The notes under the pieces: generated by a model | What the model was told of the DNA's origin: nothing | Databases searched by the model: none | Seen by the model: the letters and a program-made list of their open reading frames with translations, nothing else | Made by a program: the position numbers and the translations under genes | Source: Rhizobium sp. Leaf453 | GTDB lineage: Bacteria; Pseudomonadota; Alphaproteobacteria; Rhizobiales; Rhizobiaceae | DNA: 64,000 nt | Direction of reading: 5' to 3' | Assembly (NCBI RefSeq): GCF_001425605.1 | Contig: NZ_LMRG01000023.1 | Coordinates: 224,290-288,289, forward strand | Part shown: positions 17,788-27,893 of the stretch, piece by piece | Layout of the letters: each line of letters starts with the position of its first letter | Position numbering within the stretch: the stretch's first letter is position 1

Positions 17788-18201
17788 ATGTTGCGTACTT
17801 TGGACATCGTCCTGATCGTCGTCATGACGGCCGCCGCGACGGTTACCTATACGATCAAGCACCAGGCCGAGAACAAGCTGGAAGAGGTGCGCAAGCTGGA
17901 AGCCGAGATCAAGCTCGAGGAAGACACGATCGATCTTCTGCGGGCCGACTGGGCGCTCCTGACGCAGCCGAACCGGCTGGAAAAGCTGGTGGGTATCTAT
18001 CAGCAGGATCTGCAGCTGGTGCCGACTGCATCGACCCAGATCGCACGTCCGGAAGAGCTTCCGATGCTCAGGGCCGATCTGCCGCCGCCAGAGGATGTTC
18101 TGGAGGCAATGGGCATGGCCAAGAGCAAGGGCAAGTCGAAGAAGGCGCCGATCAAGATCGACGATACGGACGACCTTGAAACGGGTTCGGTGGCGCGCTG
18201 A
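17788..18201 (+). CDS. ftsL: Cell division protein FtsL
   Basis: A 137-residue bitopic membrane protein: one membrane segment at residues about 5-22 (LDIVLIVVMTAAATVTYTI), then a periplasmic coiled coil (about 25-65, with heptad-like KLEEVRKLEAEIKLEEDTI), then a basic, Lys-rich tail. FtsL joins FtsB and FtsQ in the divisome core that activates FtsWI. The tail after residue 100 (KSKGKSKKAPIK) is rhizobial and of unknown role. Its TGA overlaps the ATG of ftsI by one base, and it starts three bases after rsmH. Confidence 0.93.
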   Translation: MLRTLDIVLIVVMTAAATVTYTIKHQAENKLEEVRKLEAEIKLEEDTIDLLRADWALLTQPNRLEKLVGIYQQDLQLVPTASTQIARPEELPMLRADLPPPEDVLEAMGMAKSKGKSKKAPIKIDDTDDLETGSVAR

Positions 18202-19946
18202 TGTCTTTTCTGTCTCGTATCATGGTCGTCAAGAGCAAGGCGCACTTCTCCGCCGGTGGCAACAACCATCCCGGCGATCTCGGTCGTCCTTTCGAAGGTA
18301 CACGCAAGCGCAACAACAGTCAGGCGAGAAGCCGCGTTGCGATCGTCATCATCAGTTTTACCGCCGTCTATTGCGTGATTGGCGGACGTCTCGTCCAATA
18401 TGGTCTGGCGAAGCCGGAAACCGTTTCGAGCATCGGCCGTGGCGACAATTTGATGGCGTCGCGCCCGGACATCCTGGACCGCAACGGTGAAATTCTCGCG
18501 ACCGACATCCGGACCGTCTCGCTCTACGCCGAGCCGCACAAGATCGTCGATGCCGATGATGCCGTCGAGCAGCTCGCAACCGTCCTGCCCAATCTCAATG
18601 TCGCCGACATCTACAACAAGCTGAAATCGCAATCGCGCTTCCAGTGGCTGCGTCGCCAGCTGACGCCGAAGCAGCAGAGCGAAATTCTCGCACTTGGTAT
18701 TCCCGGCATCGGTTTCCGTCCGGAAAAGCGCCGATTCTACCCTGGTGGGGCGACCGCGTCGCACATCGTCGGCCATGTCAATGTCGACAACCGTGGCGTC
18801 GCCGGCATGGAGCGCTATATCGACAGCCAGGGGCTCGCCGATCTTGCCGCCATCGGCATGACCAGCGATGCCAAGCTGGAGCCGGTAAGGCTGTCTATCG
18901 ACCTGCGCGTGCAGAACATCCTGCGCGACGTCGTCGTCGATGCGATGGGGAAGTTCAAGTCTCTGGCCGCTGGCGGCGTGGTGATGGACGTCAAGACCGG
19001 CGAAATTCTCGCCATGGTCTCCTATCCGGATTATGATCCCAACAAGCCGGCCGATGGCGCCAAGGAAGGGTGGATGAACCGCATGTCGAACGGCACGTTC
19101 GAAATGGGTTCGACCTTCAAGTCCTTTACAACGGCGATGGCGCTCGATTCCGGCAAGGTGAAGCTCACCGACAGTTTCGATGCCCGCTTCCCGATCCGCA
19201 TCGGAGGTTTCACCATCAAGGATTTCCACGGCAAGCATCGCGTGCTCAGTGTGCCGGAAATCTTCCAGTATTCGTCCAACATCGGAACGGCCAAGATGGC
19301 CGATATCGTCGGCATCGCCGGACACAAGGAATTCCTGACACGGCTCGGCCTGCTGACAAAGATCCCGACGGAACTGCCGGAAATCAAGATGCCGAGCCAG
19401 CCGCGGGAATGGAAGAAGATCAACTCGATCACCATTTCGTTCGGTCACGGTGTTTCGACGACCCCGCTGCAGACGGCGGTTGCCGGCGCTGCACTGATAA
19501 ACGGCGGTAACCTGATCGAGCCGACTTTCCTGCCGCGCACGGAAGAACAGGCCGCGGCGGTCTCGACGCCCGTCATCAAGAAATCGACGAGCGATGACAT
19601 GCGCTTCCTGTTCCGCTGGAACGGCGTCAACGGTTCCGGCAAGAATGCGCGCGTGCCCGGCTACAATGTCGGCGGCAAGACTGGAACGGCGGACAAGGTC
19701 AAGAATGGCCGCTATTCGAGTGACGCCAACTTCAATGCCTTCCTCGCCGGCTTCCCGATCGACAATCCGCGTTATGTCGTCCTGACCTTCATCGACGAGC
19801 CGAAAACCGACAAGGGCAATGGTGCGGCACTCGCCGGTAATACGGCCGCTCCCATGGTGCGTGATATCATCAGCCGCTCTGCGCCGCTGCTCGGTGTCGA
19901 GCCCAAGTTCGGTGAAGACGGTTCTGCCTTGCTTGTGTCTTATTGA
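18201..19946 (+). CDS. ftsI: Septal transpeptidase FtsI (PBP3)
   Basis: A 581-residue class B penicillin-binding protein that crosslinks septal peptidoglycan. Membrane anchor at about 45-62 (VAIVIISFTAVYCVIGG); PBP dimerisation domain from about 80 to 230; transpeptidase domain after that. Active-site motifs: SxxK in EMGSTFKSF (Ser304, Lys307), SxN in YSSNIG (near 358) and KTG in VGGKTGTADK (near 493). It partners FtsW, which is encoded in the same cluster. The cytoplasmic tail before the anchor is about 44 residues, longer than in enteric bacteria. Start overlaps ftsL by one base (TGATG). Confidence 0.97.
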   Translation: MSFLSRIMVVKSKAHFSAGGNNHPGDLGRPFEGTRKRNNSQARSRVAIVIISFTAVYCVIGGRLVQYGLAKPETVSSIGRGDNLMASRPDILDRNGEILATDIRTVSLYAEPHKIVDADDAVEQLATVLPNLNVADIYNKLKSQSRFQWLRRQLTPKQQSEILALGIPGIGFRPEKRRFYPGGATASHIVGHVNVDNRGVAGMERYIDSQGLADLAAIGMTSDAKLEPVRLSIDLRVQNILRDVVVDAMGKFKSLAAGGVVMDVKTGEILAMVSYPDYDPNKPADGAKEGWMNRMSNGTFEMGSTFKSFTTAMALDSGKVKLTDSFDARFPIRIGGFTIKDFHGKHRVLSVPEIFQYSSNIGTAKMADIVGIAGHKEFLTRLGLLTKIPTELPEIKMPSQPREWKKINSITISFGHGVSTTPLQTAVAGAALINGGNLIEPTFLPRTEEQAAAVSTPVIKKSTSDDMRFLFRWNGVNGSGKNARVPGYNVGGKTGTADKVKNGRYSSDANFNAFLAGFPIDNPRYVVLTFIDEPKTDKGNGAALAGNTAAPMVRDIISRSAPLLGVEPKFGEDGSALLVSY

Positions 19947-20011
19947 CCATGGAATGACAATCTGGAGGATTCGCCGCCCGGCGCATCGGTTTGTTTTTGA
20001 AAAGTGCTTCC

Positions 20012-21472
20012 ATGAAGATCCAGGACCTGATCGGGAACGATTTCCCGGAAATTGCCGCGCAGCTGAACCCTGAAACCGGCAATATCGACATTTCCTCAAT
20101 CACCGCCGATAGCCGGCATGTTGGTCCGGGCTCCCTGTTCGTCGCATTGTCCGGTACCAGGGCCGATGGCAGCGCCTTCATCGCCGATGCGATCGCGCGC
20201 GGTGCAGCGGCGGTGGTTGCCGGCGCAAAGCCGGCTGGCGAAACGGCGGTGCCGGTGCTGGTTGCCGAGATGCCGCGACGGGTTCTGGCTCTGGCCGCCG
20301 CCAATTTCTACGGACTGCAGCCGCACACGATGGTTGCCGTCACCGGAACGGCCGGCAAGACCTCGGTCGCATCCTTCACCCGCCAGATCTGGGCTCATGC
20401 AGGCTTTGCGGCTGCGATGATCGGCACGACCGGTGTCATCGCACCCGGCCGCAACGATTACGGCTCGTTGACGACGCCGGATCCGGTATCGCTGCACAAG
20501 CTTCTCGCCGAACTCGCCGAATCCGGCGTGACCCACGCGGCAATGGAAGCGTCCAGCCATGGGCTGGACCAGTATCGCCTGGATGGCGTTCGCCTTGCTG
20601 CGGCCGGTTTCACCAATCTCGGGCGCGACCACATGGATTACCATCCGACCATCGAGGACTACATGGCCGCCAAAACGCGGCTTTTCGACGGTGTCTTGCC
20701 GAAGGGATCGCCGGCGGTGATCTTCGCGGATGATGCCTGGTCGGGGCAGGCGATTGCCGCAGCCGAGGCGGCCGGCCAGGAGGTCCTGACCGTCGGCCGC
20801 AAGGGCGAATATCTGACACTCAAGCGGGTCGAACATTTCCGCCACAAGCAGATTGCCGAAATCCATGTCGGCGACGCAATCTTCGAGGTTCACCTGCCGC
20901 TGGCCGGTGATTTCCAGATTGCCAATGCGCTGGTCGCTGCCGGGCTGGCCATGTCGACCGGCGTCGGTACCAAGGCGACGATGGCCGCGCTCGAAAAGCT
21001 TCAGGGCGCCTCCGGCCGCCTCGAACTGGTCGGTCATACCGATGATGGCGCGCTGGCCTATGTCGATTACGCGCACAAGCCCGATGCGCTGGAAAACGTG
21101 CTGACCTCGGTTCGCCCTTTTACTACAGGCCGTATCATCGTGGTTTTCGGCTGCGGTGGCGACCGCGACAAGGGCAAGCGCCCGATCATGGGCGAGATCG
21201 CGACAAGGCTTGCCGACGTCGTGATCGTCACGGACGACAATCCGCGTTCGGAAGTGCCTGCCACCATCCGCAGTGAAATCATGGGAGCCGCCAAGGGTGC
21301 CATTGAGATCGGCGATCGTGCCGAGGCGATCAAGGCCGCCGTCGACATGCTGAAATCAGGCGACACGTTGATCGTCGCCGGCAAGGGGCACGAGGAAGGC
21401 CAGACGGTCGGTACGGTGACGCTGCCATTCTCCGATCATGCCGAACTTCGAAATGCACTGGGAGGGCATTGA
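20012..21472 (+). CDS. murE: UDP-MurNAc-Ala-Glu:meso-diaminopimelate ligase MurE
   Basis: A 486-residue Mur ligase that adds meso-diaminopimelate to UDP-MurNAc-L-Ala-D-Glu with ATP. The P loop is TGTAGKTS at residues 111-118; the signature DNPR in [11 protein letters not shown] (near residue 410) marks diaminopimelate rather than lysine specificity. [12 protein letters not shown] and [10 protein letters not shown] are further family blocks. ATG at 20012 (MKIQDLIG) is preferred to an in-frame TTG 21 bases upstream. The gene starts 65 bases after ftsI. Its stop lies two bases before the TTG start of murF. Confidence 0.97.
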   Translation: MKIQDLIGNDFPEIAAQLNPETGNIDISSITADSRHVGPGSLFVALSGTRADGSAFIADAIARGAAAVVAGAKPAGETAVPVLVAEMPRRVLALAAANFYGLQPHTMVAVTGTAGKTSVASFTRQIWAHAGFAAAMIGTTGVIAPGRNDYGSLTTPDPVSLHKLLAELAESGVTHAAMEASSHGLDQYRLDGVRLAAAGFTNLGRDHMDYHPTIEDYMAAKTRLFDGVLPKGSPAVIFADDAWSGQAIAAAEAAGQEVLTVGRKGEYLTLKRVEHFRHKQIAEIHVGDAIFEVHLPLAGDFQIANALVAAGLAMSTGVGTKATMAALEKLQGASGRLELVGHTDDGALAYVDYAHKPDALENVLTSVRPFTTGRIIVVFGCGGDRDKGKRPIMGEIATRLADVVIVTDDNPRSEVPATIRSEIMGAAKGAIEIGDRAEAIKAAVDMLKSGDTLIVAGKGHEEGQTVGTVTLPFSDHAELRNALGGH

Positions 21473-21473
21473 T

Positions 21474-22907
21474 TTGAGCTTTCTCTGGACAACAAGCGAC
21501 CTGATGGCAGCCATGCATGGCCGCCCCATGGGCAGTCTCCCCGAGGGCATTACCGGCATCTCTATCGACAGTCGCTCTCTCGGCAAGGGCGAGGCCTTCT
21601 TCGCCATCAAGGGCGACCGCGTCGATGGTCATGACTATGCCGGTGTCGCGATGGCCAATGGCGCGGCACTGCTGGTTGTCAGCGAAGCAAAGCTGCCGGC
21701 GCTCGGCCGACTGAATGCGCCGATGATCGTCGTCGATGACGTACTCGATGCCATGGTCCGCCTCGGTTGCGCCGCACGCGACCGTAGCGCTGCCAAAATC
21801 ATCGCCGTCACCGGTTCGGTCGGCAAGACGACGACGAAGGAAATGCTGCGCCATGTGCTCGAGCCGTCGGGCCGCGTGCATGCGTCGGTCGCGTCCTTCA
21901 ACAATCACTGGGGCGTGCCGCTGACCCTGTCGCGCATGCCGGAAAACACCGATTTCGGCATTTTCGAAATCGGCATGAACCATGCCGACGAAATCCGGCC
22001 GCTGGTCAAGATGGTACGCCCGCATGTGGCAATCATCACCACGATCGCCGCAGCCCATCTCGGCAATTTCAAGGATCTCGGCGAGATCGCGGCCGCCAAG
22101 GCCGAGATCATGGAAGGCCTCGTCGATGACGGCCACCTGATCCTCAATCGCGACAACGACCAGTTCGACCTACTAGAAAAGACCGCTCAAGCGCAGGGGA
22201 TCGCCCATGTGCACAGTTTCGGCAGCAGCCCGAAAGCCGATTTCCGCATGGTCGAGTTTACCGGTGGATCGGAAGGTGCGGTGCTTTGGGCTGTCATCGA
22301 CGGCAAGACGCTGGAAATCCTGATGGGAGCGCCCGGGCGTCATATTGCTGAAAATGCTTTGGCCGCCATCGGTGCTGCGAGCTTGGTCGGTGCTGACATG
22401 GAAGCGGTACTGACGGCGCTTGCCACTCTTCACCCGGAGAAGGGACGCGGCGCACGCCATCACCTTTCCATCGGCTCAGGCTCGTTCACGCTGATCGACG
22501 AAAGCTACAACGCCAATCCGGCCTCCATGCGGGCTGCGATCGCACTGCTCAGGGATGCCGAGGTTTCGGGCGAGGGACGGCGGATCGCCGTGCTCGGCGA
22601 CATGCTGGAAATGGGCGAGTTCTCTGGCCGGGTTCACGCCGAACTGGCGGCTCCGCTGATCGAGGCCTGCATCCGCGACGTTTGGCTCGCCGGACCGGAA
22701 ATGGCGCATCTGCGCGATGCACTGCCTGGCGACATCAATGTTGTCTATCGCGAGACCGTCGATGCGCTGAAGGAATTCGCGATGGCGTCGATCGCTGTGG
22801 GGGACGCGGTGATGATCAAGTCCTCGAAGGGAACCGGCTGCGGCAGGATCGTCACGGCTCTTCTCGATGCATATCCGGAATTATCCGGAGCAGAACAGAC
22901 ACAATAG
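21474..22907 (+). CDS. murF: UDP-MurNAc-tripeptide:D-Ala-D-Ala ligase MurF (TTG start)
   Basis: A 477-residue ligase that adds D-Ala-D-Ala to the UDP-MurNAc tripeptide. The P loop is TGSVGKTT at residues 113-120, followed by NNHWGVPLTL and GMNHADEIRPL of the family. The start is read as TTG at 21474 because a perfect GGAGGG (21461-21466) lies seven bases upstream, inside the end of murE; an in-frame ATG at 21438 lies deep inside murE and gives a non-family N terminus. FTLIDESYNANP is the C-terminal Mur ligase block. It is followed by a 123-base gap before mraY. Confidence 0.96.
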   Translation: MSFLWTTSDLMAAMHGRPMGSLPEGITGISIDSRSLGKGEAFFAIKGDRVDGHDYAGVAMANGAALLVVSEAKLPALGRLNAPMIVVDDVLDAMVRLGCAARDRSAAKIIAVTGSVGKTTTKEMLRHVLEPSGRVHASVASFNNHWGVPLTLSRMPENTDFGIFEIGMNHADEIRPLVKMVRPHVAIITTIAAAHLGNFKDLGEIAAAKAEIMEGLVDDGHLILNRDNDQFDLLEKTAQAQGIAHVHSFGSSPKADFRMVEFTGGSEGAVLWAVIDGKTLEILMGAPGRHIAENALAAIGAASLVGADMEAVLTALATLHPEKGRGARHHLSIGSGSFTLIDESYNANPASMRAAIALLRDAEVSGEGRRIAVLGDMLEMGEFSGRVHAELAAPLIEACIRDVWLAGPEMAHLRDALPGDINVVYRETVDALKEFAMASIAVGDAVMIKSSKGTGCGRIVTALLDAYPELSGAEQTQ

Positions 22908-23030
22908 GCATAGGACAATAGCTTTCGAGCCGATGTCCGGTGCTAACACTTTTGATACCACGCAGTTATTCTTCCATTCGGTGATTCTGATGGATGGAAT
23001 CTGCAACGAACCTTTGGGGAAAGGTCCCTC

Positions 23031-24131
23031 ATGCTCATCTGGCTTGTCGAACTGGCGGACCATTTTCAGTTTTTCAATCTGTTCCGGTACATCACCTTCC
23101 GTACCGGCGCCTCGCTGTTCACCTCCGCACTGATCGTCTTTCTGTTCGGACCGCGCATGATCTCGTCGTTGCGCGTTCGCCAGGGCAAGGGCCAGCCGAT
23201 CCGGGCCGACGGGCCGCAGACCCATTTCAAGAAGGCCGGCACGCCGACCATGGGTGGCCTGATGATTCTTGCCGGCATCGTCGGCAGTTCGCTACTCTGG
23301 GCCGATCTTTCCAGTGTTTATGTCGTCTCGACGCTACTGGTGACACTCGGCTTTGGCGCCATCGGCTTCTATGATGACTACCTGAAGGTCACTAAGCAGT
23401 CGGACAAGGGCTTCTCCGGCAAGGCGCGCCTCGGCCTGGAGTTCGTCATCGCCGCCATCGCCGTTTTCTTCATGATGCGGACGGCGCTGTCGGCCGGTGT
23501 CGCCGGTTCGACCTTCGGCTCCTCGCTGACCTTCCCCTTCCTCAAGGATTTCACCCTCAATCTCGGCTATTTCTTCATCCTGTTCGGCGGCTTCGTCATC
23601 GTCGGCGCCGGTAATGCCGTCAACCTGACAGATGGCCTCGATGGTCTCGCCATCGTTCCGGTGATGATCGCGGCCGCCTCCTTCGGCGTCATCGCCTATC
23701 TCGCCGGTAACGCGGTTTTCGCCAATTACCTGCAGATCCATTTCGTTCCCGGTACCGGCGAACTGGCCGTTATCCTCGGCGCCGTCATCGGCGCCGGCCT
23801 CGGCTTCCTGTGGTTCAACGCCCCGCCGGCGGCGATCTTCATGGGCGATACCGGTTCGCTGGCGCTCGGCGGCCTGATCGGCACGGTGGCTGTCGCCACC
23901 AAGCACGAGATCGTCATGGTCATCATCGGTGGCCTGTTCGTCATGGAAACCCTGTCGGTCATCATCCAGGTCTTCTGGTTCAAGCGCACCGGCCGTCGTG
24001 TTTTCCTCATGGCGCCGATCCATCACCATTTTGAAAAGAAGGGCTGGACCGAAAGCCAGGTCGTGATCCGATTCTGGATCATCGCGGTCATCCTCGCCAT
24101 GGTCGGCCTCTCGACCCTGAAGCTGCGGTAA
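23031..24131 (+). CDS. mraY: Phospho-MurNAc-pentapeptide translocase MraY
   Basis: A 366-residue inner membrane enzyme with about ten membrane segments that joins phospho-MurNAc-pentapeptide to undecaprenyl phosphate, giving lipid I. Catalytic blocks: [11 protein letters not shown] (near 65-75), DDYLKV with the Asp-Asp pair (near 115-120), [10 protein letters not shown] (near 200-210), and [11 protein letters not shown], plus [11 protein letters not shown] close to the end, all conserved. The N-terminal [12 protein letters not shown] is membrane-embedded. Typical length. The 123-base gap between murF and mraY could hold an internal promoter, though none is clear. Confidence 0.97.
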   Translation: MLIWLVELADHFQFFNLFRYITFRTGASLFTSALIVFLFGPRMISSLRVRQGKGQPIRADGPQTHFKKAGTPTMGGLMILAGIVGSSLLWADLSSVYVVSTLLVTLGFGAIGFYDDYLKVTKQSDKGFSGKARLGLEFVIAAIAVFFMMRTALSAGVAGSTFGSSLTFPFLKDFTLNLGYFFILFGGFVIVGAGNAVNLTDGLDGLAIVPVMIAAASFGVIAYLAGNAVFANYLQIHFVPGTGELAVILGAVIGAGLGFLWFNAPPAAIFMGDTGSLALGGLIGTVAVATKHEIVMVIIGGLFVMETLSVIIQVFWFKRTGRRVFLMAPIHHHFEKKGWTESQVVIRFWIIAVILAMVGLSTLKLR

Positions 24132-24135
24132 TCCG

Positions 24136-25527
24136 ATGATTCCCGTCACGACATTCAACGGCAAGCAGGTCGCGCTTTTCGGTCTCGGCGGCTCGGGTCT
24201 CGCAACCGCGCAGGCGCTGGTCGCCGGCGGTGCTGTGGTCACTGCCTGGGACGACAATCCCGACAGCACCGCGAAGGCTGCTGCCGCGGGCATCGGCACC
24301 GGTGATCTGCGTCAGGCCGACTGGTCTGCCTTTGCCGCGTTCGTCCTGTCGCCCGGCGTGCCGCTGACGCATCCGAAACCGCACTGGACCGTCGATCTCG
24401 CCCACGCAGCCGGGATCGAGGTCATCGGTGATGTCGAACTGTTCGTGCGCGAACGGGCCGCTGTGGCGCCCGATTGCCCGTTCATCGCTATCACCGGCAC
24501 CAACGGCAAATCCACCACCACGGCGCTGATCGCCCATATCCTCAAGTCGAGCGGTCGTGACACACAACTCGGGGGCAATATCGGCACCGCAGTGCTGACG
24601 CTCGACCCGCCGGCTGCAGGCCGGTTCTTCGTGGTCGAATGCTCGTCCTACCAGATCGATCTTGCCCCGACGATCAACCCGACGGCCGGTATCCTGCTCA
24701 ACCTGACGCCCGATCACCTCGACCGTCACGGCAGCATGGAACACTATGCCGAGATCAAGGAACGGCTGATCGCGGGAAGCGATACGGCGATTGTCGGCGT
24801 CGACGATGTCTATACCGAAGCCATCGCCGACCGCGTTGCGCTTGCCGGCCGTCGCGTCATCCGCATTGCCCGTCATCGCCCGCTGGGCGAGGGCTTCTAT
24901 GCCGATGGCACGCGGGTCATGCGCGCCGAGGGCGGACTGGCCACGGTTTTCGCCGATCTCGATGGCATCGCAACACTGCGTGGCAATCACAACGCCCAGA
25001 ATGCGGCGGCCGCCATCGCGGCCTGCCTGGCTGTCGGCGTGTCCGAAAGCGAGATCCGCGACGGCCTTGCCTCGTTCCCGGGCCTCAAGCATCGCATGCA
25101 GCCGGTCGGCCGCAAGGGCGACGTCGTCTTCGTCAATGACAGCAAGGCGACCAATGCCGACGCGGCAGCCCCGGCGCTGTCGAGTTATGACCGGATTTAC
25201 TGGATTGCCGGCGGTCTGCCCAAGGAGGGCGGCATCACGACGCTCGCGCCATTCTTCCCGAAGATCGCCAAGGCCTATCTGATCGGCGAGGCGGCGCCCG
25301 CCTTTGCGGCGACGCTGGGGGATGCCGTCCCGTTCGAAATTTCCGGCACGCTGGAGCAGGCGGTCGCGCACGCGGCGGCGGATGCAGCGAGGGACAAGAG
25401 CGGTCCGTTGGCCGTGATGCTCTCACCGGCTTGCGCAAGCTTCGACCAGTACAAGAATTTCGAGGTTCGCGGCGATGCGTTCGTCAGCCATGTTGCTGCG
25501 ATCGATGGCGTGACGATGCTGATATAG
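24136..25527 (+). CDS. murD: UDP-MurNAc-Ala:D-Glu ligase MurD
   Basis: A 463-residue ligase that adds D-glutamate to UDP-MurNAc-L-Ala in the cytoplasm. The N-terminal Rossmann loop is [13 protein letters not shown]; the ATP P loop is TGTNGKSTT at residues 120-128. The [23 protein letters not shown] and [11 protein letters not shown] blocks are typical. The gene starts four bases after mraY. Following its stop there are two small GC-rich hairpins (about 25527-25566), then ftsW. Confidence 0.97.
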   Translation: MIPVTTFNGKQVALFGLGGSGLATAQALVAGGAVVTAWDDNPDSTAKAAAAGIGTGDLRQADWSAFAAFVLSPGVPLTHPKPHWTVDLAHAAGIEVIGDVELFVRERAAVAPDCPFIAITGTNGKSTTTALIAHILKSSGRDTQLGGNIGTAVLTLDPPAAGRFFVVECSSYQIDLAPTINPTAGILLNLTPDHLDRHGSMEHYAEIKERLIAGSDTAIVGVDDVYTEAIADRVALAGRRVIRIARHRPLGEGFYADGTRVMRAEGGLATVFADLDGIATLRGNHNAQNAAAAIAACLAVGVSESEIRDGLASFPGLKHRMQPVGRKGDVVFVNDSKATNADAAAPALSSYDRIYWIAGGLPKEGGITTLAPFFPKIAKAYLIGEAAPAFAATLGDAVPFEISGTLEQAVAHAAADAARDKSGPLAVMLSPACASFDQYKNFEVRGDAFVSHVAAIDGVTMLI

Positions 25528-25604
25528 CCGCCTGGCGGCTGATGGGGCGATGAGCCCCGGCGAAAAGGATACTGGCGCACCGCGCCGTTGAAGGGGACGA
25601 AGAG

Positions 25605-26759
25605 ATGGTAAGCCGTGCTGAACGTGGCCCTGTGGCCGACTGGTTCTGGACGATCGACAGGTTCTTCCTGGCGACCTTCATTCTGTTGATGGGTATCGGC
25701 TTCATGCTGTCCTTCGCGGCGAGCCCTGCGGTAGCGGAACGCCTCAACCTCGACAGCTTCCACTTCGTCAAGCGGCACGCGGCATTCCTGCTGCCGTCGC
25801 TCGGCGTGATGATCGCGATCTCGTTTCTCTCGCCCCGGCAGGTCCGGCGCATGGCGATGATCCTGCTGATCGTGTCGCTCGGCATGATGGTGCTGGCGCT
25901 GTTCTTCGGCGCCGAGGTCAAGGGCTCTCGACGCTGGATCTCGCTCGCCGGACTGTCGATCCAGCCGTCCGAGTTCATGAAGCCAGCCTTTGTCGTCGTC
26001 TGTGCCTGGCTGTTTTCAGAACATGCCCGTCAGCCCGAAATCCCCGGCAATCTCTTCGCCATCCTGCTTTATGGCATGGTGGCGGCGCTTCTCGTCGCCC
26101 AGCCCGACCTTGGCCAGACCATCCTGACCACCACCGTCTGGGGCGGCATGTTCTTCATGGCCGGCATGCCCTGGATCTGGATCATCCTGCTCGGTGGCGC
26201 CGGTGTCGGTGGTCTCGTGGTCGCGTATACGGTTCTGCCGCACGTTGCCGGTCGTATCGACCGGTTCATGACCGGGGAAGGCGATACGTTCCAGGTGGAC
26301 ACCGCCCGCGAGGCCATCATCCGTGGTGACTGGCTGGGCCAGGGACCGGGCGAGGGCGTCATCAAGCGTATCATCCCGGACAGCCACACCGACTTCATCT
26401 TCTCCGTCGCCGCCGAGGAGTTCGGCATCATCTTCTGCATGGTCATCGTGGCGATCTTTGCCTTCCTCGTCATGCGCGGCCTGTCACATGCCTTCCGCGA
26501 GCGCAACGACTTCAACCGCTTTGCCGTGGCCGGCCTCGTGCTGCAGATCGGCATCCAGTCGATGATCAATGTCGGCGTGAACCTGGAACTGCTGCCGGCC
26601 AAGGGCATGACCCTGCCGTTGATCTCCTACGGTGGTTCGTCCATGGTGGCGATCTGCGTCACGGCCGGCTTCATTCTGGCGTTGACGCGCCATCGTCCGG
26701 AAAAGCGCGCGGTCGAGCGCAGCCTGTTCCGCTCCGGCGTGGGTGTTCCCGCCGAATAA
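25605..26759 (+). CDS. ftsW: Septal peptidoglycan glycosyltransferase FtsW
   Basis: A 384-residue SEDS-family membrane protein with about ten membrane segments that polymerises lipid II during septation, with FtsI as partner. Family blocks: GSRRWISLAGLSIQPSEFMK, AQPDLGQTILT, GPGEGVIKRIIPDSHTDFIF (with the SEDS Asp near residue 265), and GMTLPLISYGGSSMVAI near the C terminus. The N-terminal cytoplasmic part is short. Starts 77 bases after murD; followed by murG with a ten-base gap. Confidence 0.97.
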   Translation: MVSRAERGPVADWFWTIDRFFLATFILLMGIGFMLSFAASPAVAERLNLDSFHFVKRHAAFLLPSLGVMIAISFLSPRQVRRMAMILLIVSLGMMVLALFFGAEVKGSRRWISLAGLSIQPSEFMKPAFVVVCAWLFSEHARQPEIPGNLFAILLYGMVAALLVAQPDLGQTILTTTVWGGMFFMAGMPWIWIILLGGAGVGGLVVAYTVLPHVAGRIDRFMTGEGDTFQVDTAREAIIRGDWLGQGPGEGVIKRIIPDSHTDFIFSVAAEEFGIIFCMVIVAIFAFLVMRGLSHAFRERNDFNRFAVAGLVLQIGIQSMINVGVNLELLPAKGMTLPLISYGGSSMVAICVTAGFILALTRHRPEKRAVERSLFRSGVGVPAE

Positions 26760-26768
26760 GGATTGATC

Positions 26769-27893
26769 ATGAGCAAAGGCATCATCATGCTGGCCGCCGG
26801 CGGGACCGGCGGTCATCTGTTTCCGGCGGAAGCGCTGGCTTTCGAACTGAAGGCGCTGGGCTATTCCGTCCATCTGGTCACCGACAGCCGCGCCGAACGC
26901 TATGCCGGCAAGTTCCCGGCCGACGAGATCCACGTCGTACCCTCGGCGACGATCGGCTCGAAGAATCCTCTCAAGGTCGCGTCTTCCCTCTGGACGCTCT
27001 GGTCCGGCATCCGCATCGCCCGCAGGCTGATGGCCAAGGTTCGGCCGAAGGTCGTCGTTGGCTTCGGCGGTTATCCGACCATTCCGCCGCTGCTCGCCGC
27101 CACCGGCATGGGCATCCCCTCGATGATCCACGAGCAGAATGCGGTGATGGGCCGCGCCAACAAGGCGCTCGCCAAACGCGTCATGGCGATCGCCGGCGGT
27201 TTCCTGCCGGAGACCAATGGACCCTATGCGGCGAAAACGGTGACGACCGGCAATCCTGTTCGTCCGGCAGTTCTGGAAGCGGCCAAGGTGCCGTATCAGG
27301 CTTCGGGCGAGGGTGAGGAGTTCCGTCTGGTCGTGTTCGGCGGCAGCCAGGGCGCGCAGTATTTCTCCAAGACCGTGCCGACGGCCATCAGCCTGCTCGA
27401 TGACAATCTGAGAAAGCGGCTGAAGGTGACCCAGCAGGCGCGCGCCGAGGATCTGCCGATGGTGCAGGGCTGTGTCGCCAAGCTGGAGATGAACGCGGAA
27501 CTTGCCCCCTTCTTTACCGACATGGCCGATCGAATCGCACGCGCGCATCTGGTCATCTGCCGCTCCGGTGCCTCGACCGTCTCGGAAATCTCCGTCATCG
27601 GCCGCCCGGCGATTCTCGTTCCCTATCCCTATGCGCTGGATCACGATCAGGCCGCCAATGCCGCGACGCTCGCGGCGACCGGTGGTGCCAAGGTCATTGT
27701 GCAGGCCGAGCTTTCGGCGGAAAAACTCAGCCGCATCCTCACCGATGCAATGAACAACCCGGAGAAACTCGCCGGCATGGCGGAAAACGCCCGCAAGGCC
27801 GGCAAGCCCGATGCCGCCCGCTTGCTTGCCGCCATGGTTGAAGCTATTGCCAGCGGTTCGACGATTGCCAAGTTCAAGGAAACACGCTCATGA
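26769..27893 (+). CDS. murG: Lipid II synthase MurG
   Basis: A 374-residue GT-B glycosyltransferase that transfers GlcNAc from UDP-GlcNAc to lipid I at the cytoplasmic face. The N-terminal loop [12 protein letters not shown] (residues 9-20) is the acceptor-binding block; [13 protein letters not shown] begins the second domain, and [11 protein letters not shown] is the donor-sugar motif. [12 protein letters not shown] is the C-terminal block. ATG at 26769 is preferred (AAGGA at 26758-26762); a TTG at 26763 is two codons upstream. Its stop overlaps the murC start by four bases (ATGA, 27890-27893). Confidence 0.97.
   Translation: MSKGIIMLAAGGTGGHLFPAEALAFELKALGYSVHLVTDSRAERYAGKFPADEIHVVPSATIGSKNPLKVASSLWTLWSGIRIARRLMAKVRPKVVVGFGGYPTIPPLLAATGMGIPSMIHEQNAVMGRANKALAKRVMAIAGGFLPETNGPYAAKTVTTGNPVRPAVLEAAKVPYQASGEGEEFRLVVFGGSQGAQYFSKTVPTAISLLDDNLRKRLKVTQQARAEDLPMVQGCVAKLEMNAELAPFFTDMADRIARAHLVICRSGASTVSEISVIGRPAILVPYPYALDHDQAANAATLAATGGAKVIVQAELSAEKLSRILTDAMNNPEKLAGMAENARKAGKPDAARLLAAMVEAIASGSTIAKFKETRS

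Noticed and set aside
18000..20099. A 699-codon frame on the minus strand across ftsL, ftsI and murE
   Set aside because: It is the shadow of strongly biased GC-rich codons. The plus-strand genes have clear families, and the frame has no ribosome binding site or domain.
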